The notes: generated by a model not told the origin, from the sequence alone. DNA of 64,000 nucleotides from Mansonella perstans (GCA_037074765.1 JBAMDO010000084.1:1-64000); one strand, 5' to 3'; counted from the first letter of the stretch, positions 12,257-25,650 are shown. Translations and numbers: made by a program.

Positions 12257-14211
12257 CAATCATTAGTAAGACGATAATCTAGTGAACAGATCATGTTAGA
12301 TGGACTCGAATGGGTTCAGCAAAAGACCTTCTCTTGTAGGACAACAAACGCAAGTAAATTGCAAAGAAATGCGGATACTCAACAATAACATGAAAATTTT
12401 TCATGTGTGGCGCGCTTTGTTTTACAAATTTCAGATAATTTAAAACGTTTGGAATGAAATAATATAGGTCGCGGGTATGTCTCTAATCGCCAGCAATTTA
12501 AGGCATCCATCACAGCGAAAAACCAATTACTCTTTGGAATTTCATGCAAGTGAAAATTGGGAGGTTTTCAAATACAAACAATATAAACAGTACTGACCAA
12601 AATCAGTAATGTTATAAGTTACAGCTGCAATTCATTTAGAGTATTTTTTAAAAAAAAAAAAAAAAAAAAAAGACAATAACGCCATCATTCATAAGCAATG
12701 CATGATGCGAGAATAATTTTTATAGATTCATAGAAGTTTGAGATTACTGATAAAATTAGTTTGAAATGCACAGCCTTAAATCTTCCAACTTTGTCTTTAT
12801 TGGAAAATGTGCCAGAAACAACCTAAGCTAAGTCATTTAATTCCCATTTAGAAACACTATCCTACAACAATCAACAATGGCATGAAATCATTGAAAATAC
12901 ACCAAAGTGAAACTGCCAACGGTTTACTTTTCCTCAATTTTGAAAATGTTCATCGTTTCATAATTTTTCTTTCTTTTAAACAAGTCATTCTTAAGAAGTA
13001 ACACTTTGGTTTTTTGTGGGACAATTTGAGCAGAACTGAAAGAGCGCAAAAAGCTCAAATGGAAACTAAAAGATGTGATGTACCTTTTACAAAGTTTGAA
13101 TCTTAAATAAGATATAAATGAAATTCGCAGTGAAAGTATCTAAATCGGTTTCAATGCTAGCTTTTTTCGATAATTCGTCATTTCGTTCTTATTTGCATTT
13201 CAAAATCCAAATTCATAATACTGTAATAAATGTTAGCTTTCAGTGTTATACTATGTACAGGTGTTCACCGGAAACTATCATCAACAACGAACGAAATGTC
13301 TATGTCGCTTGACCCAATTGTATCCATTGTAATATATTAATACGGCAATTTGTTTACTGTTAATTTGCTGCTTTCGTTCATATCGCAAATTCCGAATATT
13401 TGCACCGAGCATAAGTCTAGTCCCATTGTTTGTGTATAATTTGCGGAGGAAATATGTTTATTTCGATCTATACTTGCTTTCACATTGCGGCTTTTAATTA
13501 CTATTGCTAGCACTTGTTAACAAATACACAAGTCGATGCAAATTTTCATTTCAACATCACATTCGCAATCTTATAATTAGTATCTTTAATCAGTTTCAAG
13601 TGTCATTTCCTTTCCAACAAACATATCCTACAACTGAGTGCGTCTAAGAAAATAAATGTTGTCTGAAAAAAGTCTACAAAAAAAGGAAAAAAAAAAACTT
13701 TGAATTACAAGTATTTAGCCGTTACGTGGAAAGAATACTATGTCAGTACAGAACGATGTACACACAATGTACAACACAAAAATGCTCCTAATTATAATCA
13801 TTTGATACAAAAGTAATCTTATTATATTCACAGCACTTATGGAAAGTAATAGTTATACCAGCTTTGTCAAGAAAATGAAAGTTAAAAAAGCTGTTATGAT
13901 GCTTTATATTTATTACAAAAAATTATTAAATTGAAAAACTTTGATAATTGTAATGTAGAAATTACAGGCTAGCAATTTTTCAAAGAATATCATTGATGAT
14001 ATCAAAGTTAAAAGCAAAAATGATTATTTCTCTAAACTTTCATAAATTTCAATGTTACTATTTTTCACTAATCATTTTAGTTAAATTTTATCAGAATATT
14101 AAATTAGAAGGAAAAATTAAAGAGAAAAAAAAAATGCTGATAAATTTCCGACTCTGATGAGCCTAATGAATTAAGAAAATGAACACGCGACGCTAAAGAG
14201 CAGCACATCAA

Positions 14212-14297
14212 ACGTGTCTGCGTGTCAGCCTATCAAATTTTCATAATGTCTCTCGTGAAATAAAGACGTATAAGTCCGAACCAATCGGTTGGCCAAT
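14212..14297 (+). promoter_or_regulatory. Putative upstream regulatory block: ACGTG core and two CCAAT boxes
   Basis: ACGTG occurs at 14212-14216 and CCAAT at 14281-14285 and 14293-14297, about 0.4-0.5 kb upstream of the GRP94 start. Mammalian ER-chaperone promoters use CCAAT-N9-CCACG elements and XBP1-type ACGTG cores. Here no exact CCAAT-N9-CCACG is present, so an ER-stress role is only a suggestion. The block lies in a patch of higher GC than its surroundings. Confidence 0.25.
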
Positions 14298-14625
14298 CAA
14301 ATTGTGCTTAATCACAAAAAGGAGGAAAGATGGGTGGAGCAACGTGAGTGGTTGGTTAGATGATATTTTAATTGCTAAAAGCGGACGTTACTGTACGAAA
14401 TGTTTATGCTGTGATGTGTACGTATGTGTGTGTGTGTCTGTACGTGCGTCTGTCTATGTGTGTTTATGTGTATGTGTGTATTTCAATGAGGAAAAGTTAT
14501 TGTGAAAGAATTTTTTCATCAATTTCCTGTAAATTTTTTCCTAAATTTGCTTCAAATATTTGATACAACCAAAATATTTGTGATACTTTTTAATGTGCAA
14601 AGGTTAATTAACCTAATTAATGTCC

Positions 14626-14633
14626 ATTTTAGG
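14626..14633 (+). promoter_or_regulatory. Possible 3' splice acceptor in the GRP94 5' leader
   Basis: A pyrimidine-rich stretch ends in ATTTTAG at 14632, 68 bases before the GRP94 ATG (14701). It could be a spliced-leader acceptor or the end of a 5' UTR intron. No transcript data are available here. Confidence 0.3.
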
Positions 14634-14700
14634 ATAATCGTCTTATTACCGTCAAACGTTGTTTGTTTCAAACAAAACAATCGTTGTACATTTATCTGTT

Positions 14701-17700
14701 ATGGCGGTGGTTAATCATACAGCAAATTTTATAATTCTCCTTGCTGTTTTTTTCATATTTGGTACGTTAATTGTGAGATATTTCCGTTTATAACTTTTTT
14801 TTCTCTTTCTTGTTTACATTATTGAAATAATTACTGAATTTCATTTTATTATCGTAATAAATAAAACGATAAAAATTTTGATTATTTACGCAAATACTAC
14901 TAGACAAATATTCAGTGCAATGTAGTTGCAAGGACAAACGCTAATATTCTCTTTTAATTATTTTTACATTGATCATCATGCTAGATCAAACTTCAAATTT
15001 TGATAGTCAAATTGCTCTCAACATGTCTTGTCATAATCATAGTTTTTTTTCTAAAAATGAAAAATAGAGCCTTAAAAATTCAGTTAAGTTAAAAAAATGT
15101 TGCATTATTGTTTTTTTTTTTCTTCAGCCTTTTTCCCATATACGAGGGTAAATGCTAAAGTTGAGTTAAGTGATGAAGAAACAGTGAAGGAAAATATTGG
15201 AGGAATTAAAACGAGTTCGAAAACGGATGATGAAGTTGTTCAGAGGTTGGTTTATATCTATGTGTAATTCTAATATATTCATTGGTTGGTATGTGTGTGA
15301 TTTTTGGCGTTATCTTTAGTTACGATATTTGTACAGTGGAAAGAAAAATTGGTTTCAGGGAAGAAGAGGCAATTAAATTGGACGGGCTTTCTGTAGCAGA
15401 AATGAAAGAATTGAGAAATCGGGCCGAGAAACACAACTTTCAGGCTGAAGTGAATCGTATGATGAAGCTGATTATCAATTCTTTATATAAGTATGTCCAA
15501 AGTTTTTTATTTTACGGTTGTAAGTTTAGATTATAATTTGTGTTGTGACATGCTTCATTTAAGCTAATAGCTTAACATTCGCATGACATGCTTTTTTAGA
15601 AATAAGGAAATCTTCCTACGCGAGTTAATATCAAATGCTTCGGACGCACTGGACAAAATTCGGTTGTTATCACTAACGGATCCATCAGTTCTTTCTGCAA
15701 CTGATGAACTTTCAATTCGGATTAAGGTATGGCTTCTCATTTTAATCGCTTCGTAATGGATGTTTGAATAAGTTTTCGAAATTTTTGGCTTACCTCTGTT
15801 GAAATTTAGGCGGATCCAGAGAATCACATTTTGCATGTGACGGACACTGGTATTGGGATGACAAAAACAGATTTGATTAATAATTTGGGCACGATTGCGC
15901 GATCAGGAACATCAGAGTTCTTGTCAAAGTTGATGGATTCTTCTGTATCACTGGAACAACAACAAGACATGATCGGACAGTTCGGTGTCGGTTTCTACTC
16001 TTCCTATCTTGTTGCAGATCGCGTTGTCGTGAATTCAAAACACAATAATGATGACCAGTATATTTGGGAATCTGACAGTTCTTCGTAAGTTTTCATTTAG
16101 ATTATACCCTTTGCTTGTTGATTTTACTGGGTAGCTTTGTTTGTTGATAATTCCCTTAATTTTTAGATATACGGTTGCAAAGGATCCGCGGGGTCCAACT
16201 CTTAAGCGTGGTACACAGGTTACATTGCATCTGAAGGAAGAAGCTTATGACTTCCTAGAAGCCGATACGTTGAAGAACTTGGTGGAGAAGTATAGTCAGT
16301 TTATCAATTTCAATATCTACTTATGGCAGTCGAAGGTGATCTTAGTTCATTTCTTCTTTAATAGAAAGAAAAATTTTCTTCTCAGAGAATATGTTATGTA
16401 TTGTGTTAGCTTTTTTAGACGGAAACAGTTGAAGAACCCATTGAAGAAGAAACCGAAAAAGTAGCTGACGAAAAGACCGAAGATGCTGATGGTAAGGTTG
16501 AGGAAGTTAAAACGGAACCGAAAACCAGGAAGGTCGAAAAGACAACATGGGATTGGGAAAAGATCAACAATGTTAAGCCAATATGGATGCGAAAGAGTGA
16601 TGATGTTGAAATGGAGGAATACAAAGAATTTTACAAGAGTATCACTAAGGTGAAATGGAGTAGAACTCTTTTACAGGATCATTTTTGATACTAGTGGTCT
16701 ACTTTTTGGACAGTTAAAATTTTTTTCGGAACTTTAAATCTTGCATTTTTTAAAATACTTATCGTAATTTAATCTGCTTCGCTTGACTAATCATTTTCTT
16801 CTACCTGCTGCCTTTTTTTTTAAGATCCATTTTTACTACTTGTTTCAGGATCCAGAAAATCCACTTGCACATGTTCATTTTACAGCTGAAGGGGAGGTCA
16901 CCTTCAAATCCATTCTTTATGTTCCTCGGCATAGTCCATTCGATATGTTTCAAAATTATGGAAAGGTATGGTTTTTTTGTCTTATTGGATATCAGAAGCT
17001 TATTGTTACATCGCTGCCATTACTACTGTAAAAGAATGCATCTTCAGGGTACAGATAATATCAAGTTGTATGTGCGTCGAGTTTTCATCACCGATGATTT
17101 TCATGATATGATGCCGAAGTATTTATCTTTCATCCGTGGTATAGTAGATTCTGATGACCTACCATTGAACGTTTCTCGTGAAACGCTTCAACAGCATAAA
17201 CTTTTGAAGGTATTTATAGTTCAAATATATAAACAATAGGCGATCATTTGCGTAGACACAAGAGGTAAGGAACCTAAACCAAAAATCATCGTTTTTTCCC
17301 ATGTCCCTAAATTCTGTATTTCTGACAATTTGAAGATTTTGTTCCAGGTTATTAAGAAGAAGCTTGTCAGGAAAGTATTAGATATGCTCAAGAAGATGGA
17401 ACCTGGTGATTTTGAAGATTTTTGGAAAGAATACAGTACAAATATCAAGCTAGGTGTCATGGAAGACCCCACAAACAGAACACGTCTTGCAAAGCTTCTA
17501 CGTTTTTATTCTTCTAATAGAAAAGTAATGTTTCATAAATTATAAAAAGTCTTCTGATTTTTATGAAAGGAATTTTTAACTGTTTTTTACAAGTATATTA
17601 GATTTTCGTTGTTGCAGGACAAAATGACTACACTTGCTGAATATGTAAGCCGAATGAAGGATAAACAGGAAATGATCTTTTATATCGCTGGGAATTCACG

Positions 17701-19110
17701 GGACGAGGTTACCGTTTTAGCATATTTTATTCTAAAAGAGTCAGTTTTCTCTTTTTCTTTTTTTTTTTTTTTGAGTAAAAATTCGATGGTAATGGAAAAG
17801 AAAAAAGAAATAGTAGATTGTCGTTGGAAAATTTCTGGAGTCGGCGTTTGATTTCATAGTTTAAATCTTATTGCAGGTGGAATCTTCACCTTTTGTTGAG
17901 CGTTTGCTAAAGAAAGGATATGAGGTGTTGTATTTGGTGGAGGCCGTTGACGAATATGCCATCCAATCAATGCCGGAATTCGACGGCAAAAAATTCCAGA
18001 ATGCTGCCAAAGAAGGGCTAAAAATTGATGACGATGAAAAGAGTAAAGAAATGCAAAAGCATCTAGAAAAGGAATTTGAGCCGCTGACAGATTGGCTCAA
18101 AAATGTGGCGCTAAAGGTGGGCAGTTTTGACTTATACTGTTTTGGTTTTCCGAGTGATGGTTAACTCCAGCTGTCAGTTCAGGGCGTTCAGTGTTCAGTG
18201 GGGTGGATTATCACTTCATACTGAAATGCGATTTGAAGCCGAATATCTTCAACTCTCTCATAGTCCGCCTAACAGCAGTTGATATCGCTCACACGAATAT
18301 GACAGTTACAATAGTTGTCAAAATTCTAGGCTTCTTTATTTTTGTTTTATTTTTATTATCGTTAGCTCTGCAATTATATTTGGATCTTATAATTTAAATT
18401 TGGTTTTTTCCTGATTTGTTTTTTCATTCCTTTTATCAGAGTTCAAGTGTGTTAATTATTCCATACCCTTAGGATAAGATTGAGAAAGCTCTGGTTTCGC
18501 AACGTTTGGTACTGTCACCGTGTGCACTGGTCGCATCATCTTACGGCTGGTCTGGCAACATGGAACGGATCATGAAATCTCAAGCACATGCGAAATCTTA
18601 TGACCCAACTCAGGTTAATGTGTCATTAAATAAGTATTTTCCAAGAAAAACTAAAAAGCTTGCTTCTGTAAGATCTCATCAGTTTTTTGAAGGAGTTCTA
18701 CGCAAATCAAAAGAAAACATTTGAAATCAATCCACGCCATCCTGTCATAAAGGAATTACTGCGTCGTGTGAAATCTGGAGAAAGTAATGAGAAAACTGTT
18801 GATACGGCCTTGCTACTGTTTGAAACAGCTACATTACGGTCTGGTTTCACCCTGAATGATCAGGTTGCATTTGCTGAACGTGTTGAGCAGGTATATCCAC
18901 TTTAATCCTCTAAGATATAGTTAAAAATTATCCATATATTTTTAGATTCTTAAATCTTACTAGAAATTATCCACATGTTTTCAGATTCTTCGCCGAACGA
19001 TAGGCGTATCACCGGATGAAGTAGTGGAAGAAGAACCTGAAATTGAGGAAGAGGGTAAAAACGAAGAGTCTGTTGAAGAAAGAGATGAGATGGAGCATTC
19101 AGAGCTCTGA
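14701..19110 (+). CDS. enpl-1: Endoplasmin / GRP94, ER-resident Hsp90 chaperone
   Basis: ATP-dependent Hsp90-family chaperone of the ER lumen. Fifteen exons: 14701-14761, 15128-15245, 15359-15490, 15600-15726, 15810-16084, 16167-16335, 16419-16649, 16849-16965, 17048-17209, 17348-17524, 17618-17707, 17877-18116, 18473-18613, 18693-18890, 18985-19110; 787 residues, near the family's ~800. It has a hydrophobic N-terminal signal peptide (about residues 1-30, ending near RVNA). The GHKL ATPase motifs are [20 protein letters not shown] and [15 protein letters not shown]. An acidic linker precedes the [13 protein letters not shown] segment that distinguishes GRP94 from cytosolic Hsp90. The middle domain contains [15 protein letters not shown] and the C-terminal domain ATLRSG. 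The acidic C-terminus ends HSEL, a variant of KDEL/HDEL. One internal exon has a relic copy at 20138, and the last exon has a duplicated 3' splice site. Confidence 0.97.
18925..18990 (+). repeat. Duplicated 3' splice-site segment before the last GRP94 exon
   Basis: A 27-base segment at 18925-18951 is repeated at 18964-18990 with three differences. Both copies contain a polypyrimidine-AG acceptor followed by ATTCTT. Using the downstream acceptor (AG at 18983-18984) keeps the frame. The upstream one would read five codons and then TAG. Confidence 0.8.
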
Positions 19111-20137
19111 ACTTCTTTTTCCTTTTATGTGCAGAGCTGTTGATTATGGGTGAAGCGAGATTTACTCGTTACTTTTGAACAACCAGCACAACTAATACTG
19201 TTGTTTTTTTTTTGTAAAATTGTTCCAAAACTGCAAGCAGTTTAAAACTGACATGTATATACCGGTTACGAACCGGCATATGCATGCATCGTAACTACCT
19301 CTATAAATTTTTGAAAATTCCGATTTTATTCGCAATGTTTGCTTGTTGGTTGTTTTCTAGTTTTAAAATTTTGTTTTGCATTAGTTTTATTTTAAATTAA
19401 ATTCTTATTATTATCGTCATTTAAGTTATCAGTAGCATTGTGGTGGATGTTAGCGTGCAGAGCATGGCATCGTTTTTGTTATTGCCGTTTGGCTGATCTA
19501 GCAAGTCTTAATTTATTGTTTTTCTTCCTTTTTGTTGTCTTAAATGTTGGCCATTATGTGTTTTTTTGTAAATTAAGTAATGTGAAGTTCATCCTAAACA
19601 TTTTCAGTTTATTGATTAGATAGGAAAGGTTTACTGCTTCCAATATGTATCTGCTTGGCAGATATAGGAGAGCTGTGTGATAATTAATCGAGTCGTGGTT
19701 TTAAGGAAATGACATGTGGGAGGGAGCAGCCAGTACGATTGATAGGTTCGATGTAATTTTGCTTTAGCAACTATCAAAAAACTGTCGAAATTTTGCTGCT
19801 CGTTAAATCAAGTGAAGGATGTTACCTGTCTTCCATGTGACAGAGATGCTGATTGCATTGGTGTCAGCTATAGCATAATTTTATGTTGGCAGAAGGAAAT
19901 AGGAGGCGTATTAGATAATTATTCGACATTTGTAAAACAGTGTAGCAATGTGCTGCTGATTGGTGATTTCGAGATGGAAGAGACGAAATATTTAATATAG
20001 AGAAAAGATAGAGTATTATTATTTGTAATAGTTATAGCTTTTCTTGTATTTCCAGTTTAGAAGTCGGTTATCATGTGAGGATTTTGGTCTGTTGTGCATG
20101 AGTCCAAAAAGCTGGATTATGATGCAAACAGAGAAGC

Positions 20138-20257
20138 TATATGTGCCTCGAATTTTCATCACCGATGATTTTTATGATATGATGCCGAAGTATTTATCTT
20201 TCATCCGTGGTATAGTAGATTCTGATGACCTATCACTGAACGTTTCTCGTGAAATGC
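20138..20257 (+). pseudogene. Relic copy of a single GRP94 exon
   Basis: About 120 bases match the GRP94 exon at 17048-17209 almost exactly: [20 protein letters not shown] is read here against [20 protein letters not shown] in the parent. Only a few substitutions separate them, including His to Tyr and Pro to Ser. Similarity stops before the parent exon's end, and flanking sequence does not match neighbouring GRP94 exons or introns. An 84-codon frame (20044-20298) runs through it but has no Hsp90 context. I read it as a recent, non-functional duplicated fragment about 1 kb downstream of its source gene. Confidence 0.85.
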
Positions 20258-23200
20258 CTTATGGAAAGGACAGGAGGAGCTTGAGAACCACAAATTGACC
20301 TGTTCATTTAGGGAGAGTTAAGAAAGGTGGGACGGTGATTACAAAAATGCATTTTTTTTTTTCCTGAGATTTTATCTAGATGAAAGGACGAATAAAGAGA
20401 TCTTAAAATTAATGTACAAAGGTTTTTATTTAAGTTTTTGAAATGCTTGGGAGGGTTTTTAAATGAATATCTTAGTGATGGGACCTTAAATTGAATATGT
20501 GGAATTAGTGCTATGCTTAGTTCAGTAAACAATTTAAAGCTAAAAAGTGCGGGCTGGGGAAGTAAGAGACCAAGCTAATTTTTAAATTTTCCGGTGAGAT
20601 GCAAAGACATCTAAAAATTTTAGAAATGACTTCTGGAGAAATTGGAAATTTTTTTCTGAAGTGAATTTTTCCGGCATGGGGATTTTTTTCTTTTTCTCTT
20701 TTTTCACTAATTTACTTTTTTCTTTTGCTTCCCATTTCTTATTATCTGATCCTACTAATTTTAAAGATTTTGAAACTCATGTTCTCTTAACTCCATGTTC
20801 TTTTCACATAGAAAATCGTGACGGATCAGATAATGGTGACATAAACAGTTAGCAAATACAGTGGGAACTATGATACGAGGTGGTGTTGAGTATAAGTTGA
20901 TTCAAAAGCAAATATAGTAAAGATTTTCAACTTTAGAATCCTCACTTTTGATTGTACATTTTACTTGTGTTTTTGATTTATTAAAGTCTTATAAATATGT
21001 AAAATTACTAAATTTGAATCTTCGTTTCATAAGTTAAGCAAGAAGAAACATTTCATCTCAGAAGCTTATAGCCTATTACAATGAGTGGTTGGTTGAAAAT
21101 CTGTTCTGTGTGGTAGTAAGTCCAAAATGTGAAAAGTAAAATAAAAACCAAAATGGCTGGTTCAGATTATTAGGACTTTAACTTTTTTACTTTACATTTC
21201 ACATCTATGTTTCTTCTAAATTGTGACAATTTTGAATTTTCATACTACTTGAAAACTTCGTAGCCTTCATGAGTAGAAAATTATGTTTGCTAATTGACGA
21301 AAGATCTTCAGCTAATTGGCAAATAATTCCTTATTGTAGGAAAACCTACGATTACTGTACTTCTTATGAAGTTTTTGGCCAAATGGTCCATCAAAATTTT
21401 TGATTTATCGAATAAAAATCCAGAATAGTACGGACAGCAACATTTGAAGCAAGAAATTTGAATCAGTTTCTCTTACCAAACAGTTTTTTTTCCTACAGTT
21501 CCTCCAAAAACTTTTTTAGATGGGATCATTTTGCTTTGTGACTAAAACAATGAACAAACATATAAAAACGTTATCCATTCTCTTCCTATTCTTATGGGGA
21601 TGTGTTCGTTAGGTAATACTTCCTGAATTCAAGTGTCTAACTGAGGAAATGTTTGAGTACATTCATTTGAATTCATCAAATGAGGTGTATTCTGCATACT
21701 TTTATTTGCCTTAACATCAGGATGGCCTTTGCTAGAACTGTATTTAAAGAATATTTTAAACTAATAATCTCAATTCAGTAAATGTACATCCTTTGCAAAA
21801 TAACCTCCCATTTTTAAGTTTCTGCCAATTTCAGGATGTTAAGCTTTTGAACTATCACATCTAAAGTTTTGTGATTTCAACCCTAAATTATTCATCTTTT
21901 GTTTTCATATTTTGCTACGATAGCTGAAAAAAAATGAACTGCTCTGAATAGCTTTGTTCTTCTTGTAAGAAGTGTCATTTTTTTTTAATAAGTAATACTT
22001 TTGATCTAAACTTTTTAGAATTCTTTTTTTTTTTTAAATTTTTAGAATTCATGATATCTTGATATTTCAAAATACATAAAATAAGTAGAAACTAAAGGTT
22101 TTATTTATTGAGTTTTAAAATGCGAGCTACATTCTTGAATCTTTAAAAGTTATATTATGTCTAAAATATTAATTTCTAACTTTTTCCTGATCAAGGATCA
22201 AATTTTAGGCTCTTTCTTTGTAGCAGAGATCACAATTTTTAAAAATAACGAGGTCTGTTAATTTAGAAACAAATTTCAATCGAAACTTCTACTGTATTAA
22301 TTAAACTTTTAATGTAATAATTTAAAAAAACAGCCCACGCCATTTTCTGTTTACTGCATAGCTCTTGCCATATATTAGTTTTCGCGGAGCACGATTGAGA
22401 ACTGCTACTGTAGAAGATAAAAATGTATTATTGGTTTAGTTAACAAAACATGTTCAAGAATGTTATTTTACTATGAATGGAATGTCGCAGACACTTGTTT
22501 CTTTATCCTTTTCAATTAATCGCTGGTGATACACTTTAGTTATATTCTCATTATGGAATAAATTACTTCAAATCATTCAATTATGAAGGGATATTAGGGG
22601 TTTATATGTACAGCTTGTGTATATTACAAATTCAGATTTATCAAAAAATTGTCGTAACCAATTCTTTGAAATCATTTCTCAATTCTTATGATAATTCAGA
22701 ATCGTAGAAATCTTATTCGAAGACGTCAGTAAACATTGAAAAAAACACTATCAAAGATCATACATCGGGGTAGCAATTCACTACTATGATCTTCTACTAA
22801 TGACTCATCATTAAATGATTCAAATCTGAATCATCATTTAAAATTAACATTAAAATTGTACGTCATTTATTGCAGTATAGATTCATAATACCTCCCAGCC
22901 TTTTCAACAGCCACCATCACACATTTACTTCATCCATCGATTGGATTTATTTCTTTTTTTCATTTTATTTAAATCTATATTTATTTACTTGGATTATTTA
23001 ACATTTCTAATGTACCTTGCCAGAACAAAGAGATTTCGTAGTGGAAGAATTTGATAGATCTAATCTAATTAAACAATTAATAACTCAAATACATTCAAAG
23101 AGACTTCAACTTAAACTGTCGATAATTCATAAACCTTCCAGCATTCTATTTTTAAGACTATATGGAGAAAGTCCAGAAGTTACGAGTGCACAGTTCTCTT

Positions 23201-24374
23201 CCAGTCATTATCATAACAGACTATCCAATGATTAAACATTTTTAAAATCGAAAATTTCGATGTAGGAGATTCAAAATTTTCTCTAAGTCATTGACGTTCA
23301 GTTCACCTCTTGCAAATGCAAATTTCACTCTAGCACAAACATATTCTCTCTGCAAATTCCTAACATTTTGTTTATTCAATGCCTGAAAAAACATACTCCT
23401 TTATTGCTTCCACCTTTTCCGCCTCTTCCGATTCGCGTAATTTTCTTTCAATCTACGTACTTCATGCTATTCACCTACACCCAGACAAAAAAAGATTGCT
23501 AGCAGGACACTTATAATCAACCTCATCTCCAGTATTTTTTTTACAAACACCATCCGAAGCATCATCCAATCCTATTTGTAGAAATATTTCGCTTAAAATG
23601 TCGAAATCAATGGAACTTAGATTCCCGAATAAACAGACACACACACACAAGAAGGACTCACAAAAAAAGACGTACGGCACGTGAGGTGTCAATTGAAATG
23701 TCTGACGACCGCAAGAAGATATGAGAGGAAGCTTATTTTTGAATTTTTGGAAATCTGACTCATTCTCTTCAAATACTTAATGAAACTTTAGCATAATGGG
23801 TTTTCAACTTTTTTTCGGCCAGACATCACTTTGGTTTTTTTATTGGTAGCAAGGACCCATACAAGGTTCAAAAATAGTGAATTTTGTTAATGTGAAAATA
23901 AACTTCAACCGAAATTTTTATTGCATTAATTAAACTTTAACATGTGCAGATAATAAGCGAACACCTCTCGCCTACATTCGAATCATCGCGTTGCTACTCC
24001 CTTGGTCCGTTAGTTCTCTTGGACCACTTGGTAGGAACCATTCTATTTTCGTAGGCTAATTATTTCTCGTAATATTTTTTTAAAAATCATTTTTTTACAA
24101 AAGGAATTGAATAAAAAATATAACAGCTAATATAACAATTATTTCTCAGCGAGATGCGGAAAAGAAAATTGAATCGAAATAATTTTACAATTAATTTGAA
24201 AAAGAATAGAAAATAAAATATCTTTTTACAAACTCTATTTCATGCAGAGTAGATCGAAAGAAAGCTTAAATAGTTTATAGATAGGATAAATGGGTTGAGT
24301 AAAAAGTGGAAAATTGGGCAGACGATTGAAAAACTATTAATTAACATTATCAATGAAGCAATGAAAGTGAAAGT

Positions 24375-24497
24375 ATGCACGTAATGAAAGTGTATTCAGA
24401 ATTAGTTGCACGTTCATTTCATAGCTTTGAATATGCACGTTCATTCCAAAGCTTGGATGCACGTACAATCTATTCTGTAATATCTGTATATGCACGT
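24375..24497. repeat. Cluster of five TGCACGT motifs
   Basis: TGCACGT or TTGCACGT occurs five times at roughly 24376, 24408, 24434, 24458 and 24491, spaced 24-33 bp, with partly similar flanks (TTCATT, AAAGCTT). It looks like a decayed minisatellite. The reverse complement contains ACGTGCA, which includes the RCGTG core bound by bHLH-PAS factors such as HIF; relevance is unknown. Confidence 0.6.
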
Positions 24498-25650
24498 ATT
24501 TGTATATATGTGTGTGTGTGTGTGTATGTTGCGTTCCTCTCCTCATAATAATAATCTTTACTCCTCTATGGAACATATAAATAAAGAAATACATCAATCT
24601 AAATAGTACGAATGAAGACGTGCAATCCTACAAATATTGTATCCTTAAATGGTAACAATATGTCATATACAATGTTAACTAATAATAATTATACTCTAAA
24701 TGCTGCAATATATAAGAGCAAAAAAAAAAAAAAGAAATGGTATCAATTGTATCTATCATTAGCTATATACATTAATAATTGAGACATAAGTCTCTGTTCG
24801 TCTGTTTCCTTTACTCTTTAGGCCTTCGTCACCATTTTCTGGCTTTTAGCCAACATTAGTCACGTGCAAATGGCATGAGGTAACATATGGCAAAATAGAA
24901 AATGATGGGAGGATCAGAGTAGGGCGAGCAGCCAAGAAAATGCGACGAACCAATTGTTGAGATGCCATCGCATACAGACATATATTCAAAAAGAGTGGGC
25001 GCAGATAGACAAGCAGACGGGGAGACAGACGTTCTAATATATATACGTCTGTCAGCATTTTATATATTTGCTATATTTTAGGATGGGAGGTATCAATCAG
25101 AGTTTACAGTGTTAGTAGTAGTAATTTTTAATGCCAGGTCTGAAAATGAATGAATGTTTTAAGTAGTAATAAATGTATAGACGGTGTATGATTTGTTGTA
25201 TTGAAAAATGAATTTTAGCTTTTATGGCAGCAGTAATTCTTCTTTTTTCACCCTTCCCATATTTTGTCGTGTAGTCGTTCCGTTCATTGGCCCCAAATCA
25301 TCGATCGTCCAACAAAACGCCGGTTTCCTCGTCACCCATTTTTGCTATTGTTTTCTATTCATTAGTTTTTTTTTTTTTTTTTTTTTTTTTTTTGTTAATT
25401 AAATGATACAAATTTGCATGTTATTTTCTTGAAAACAAATAAAAATTCATGAATAGTATATTAAGCCTAATAAATTTATTATTATGATAATAATTAAAAT
25501 ATATGAATTCTTTCTATCATATCTTTTAAATGTCCCTTAAAAAAAAAAAAAAAAAAAAAAAAAATAATCATTCATTTTTGAATTAACTAAAACATTGATT
25601 TTAAATTCAATGATTTTAAGAAATGAATAAGTTTGTATGCTACAAATGAA

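Larger units (their letters stand above)
12231..14700. other. Divergent intergenic region between SPP and GRP94 genes
   Basis: About 2.5 kb separating two genes transcribed away from each other, so it should hold both promoters. It contains a 22-base poly(A) run (12650-12671), a GT/TA-rich microsatellite-like patch (about 14414-14485), and a CCAAT pair with a nearby ACGTG core at 14212-14297. No coding sequence is supported; open frames of 60-70 codons here have no splice or homology support. Confidence 0.6.

Noticed and set aside
20044..20298. Possible second Hsp90 gene
   Set aside because: Only one exon-sized fragment matches GRP94, and no flanking Hsp90 exons exist nearby. It was annotated as a relic instead.
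23017..23235. 72-codon frame preceded by a CAG (MPEQRDFVVEEFDRSNLI start)
   Set aside because: The length is within chance expectation for this region. No partner exon or family resemblance was found.
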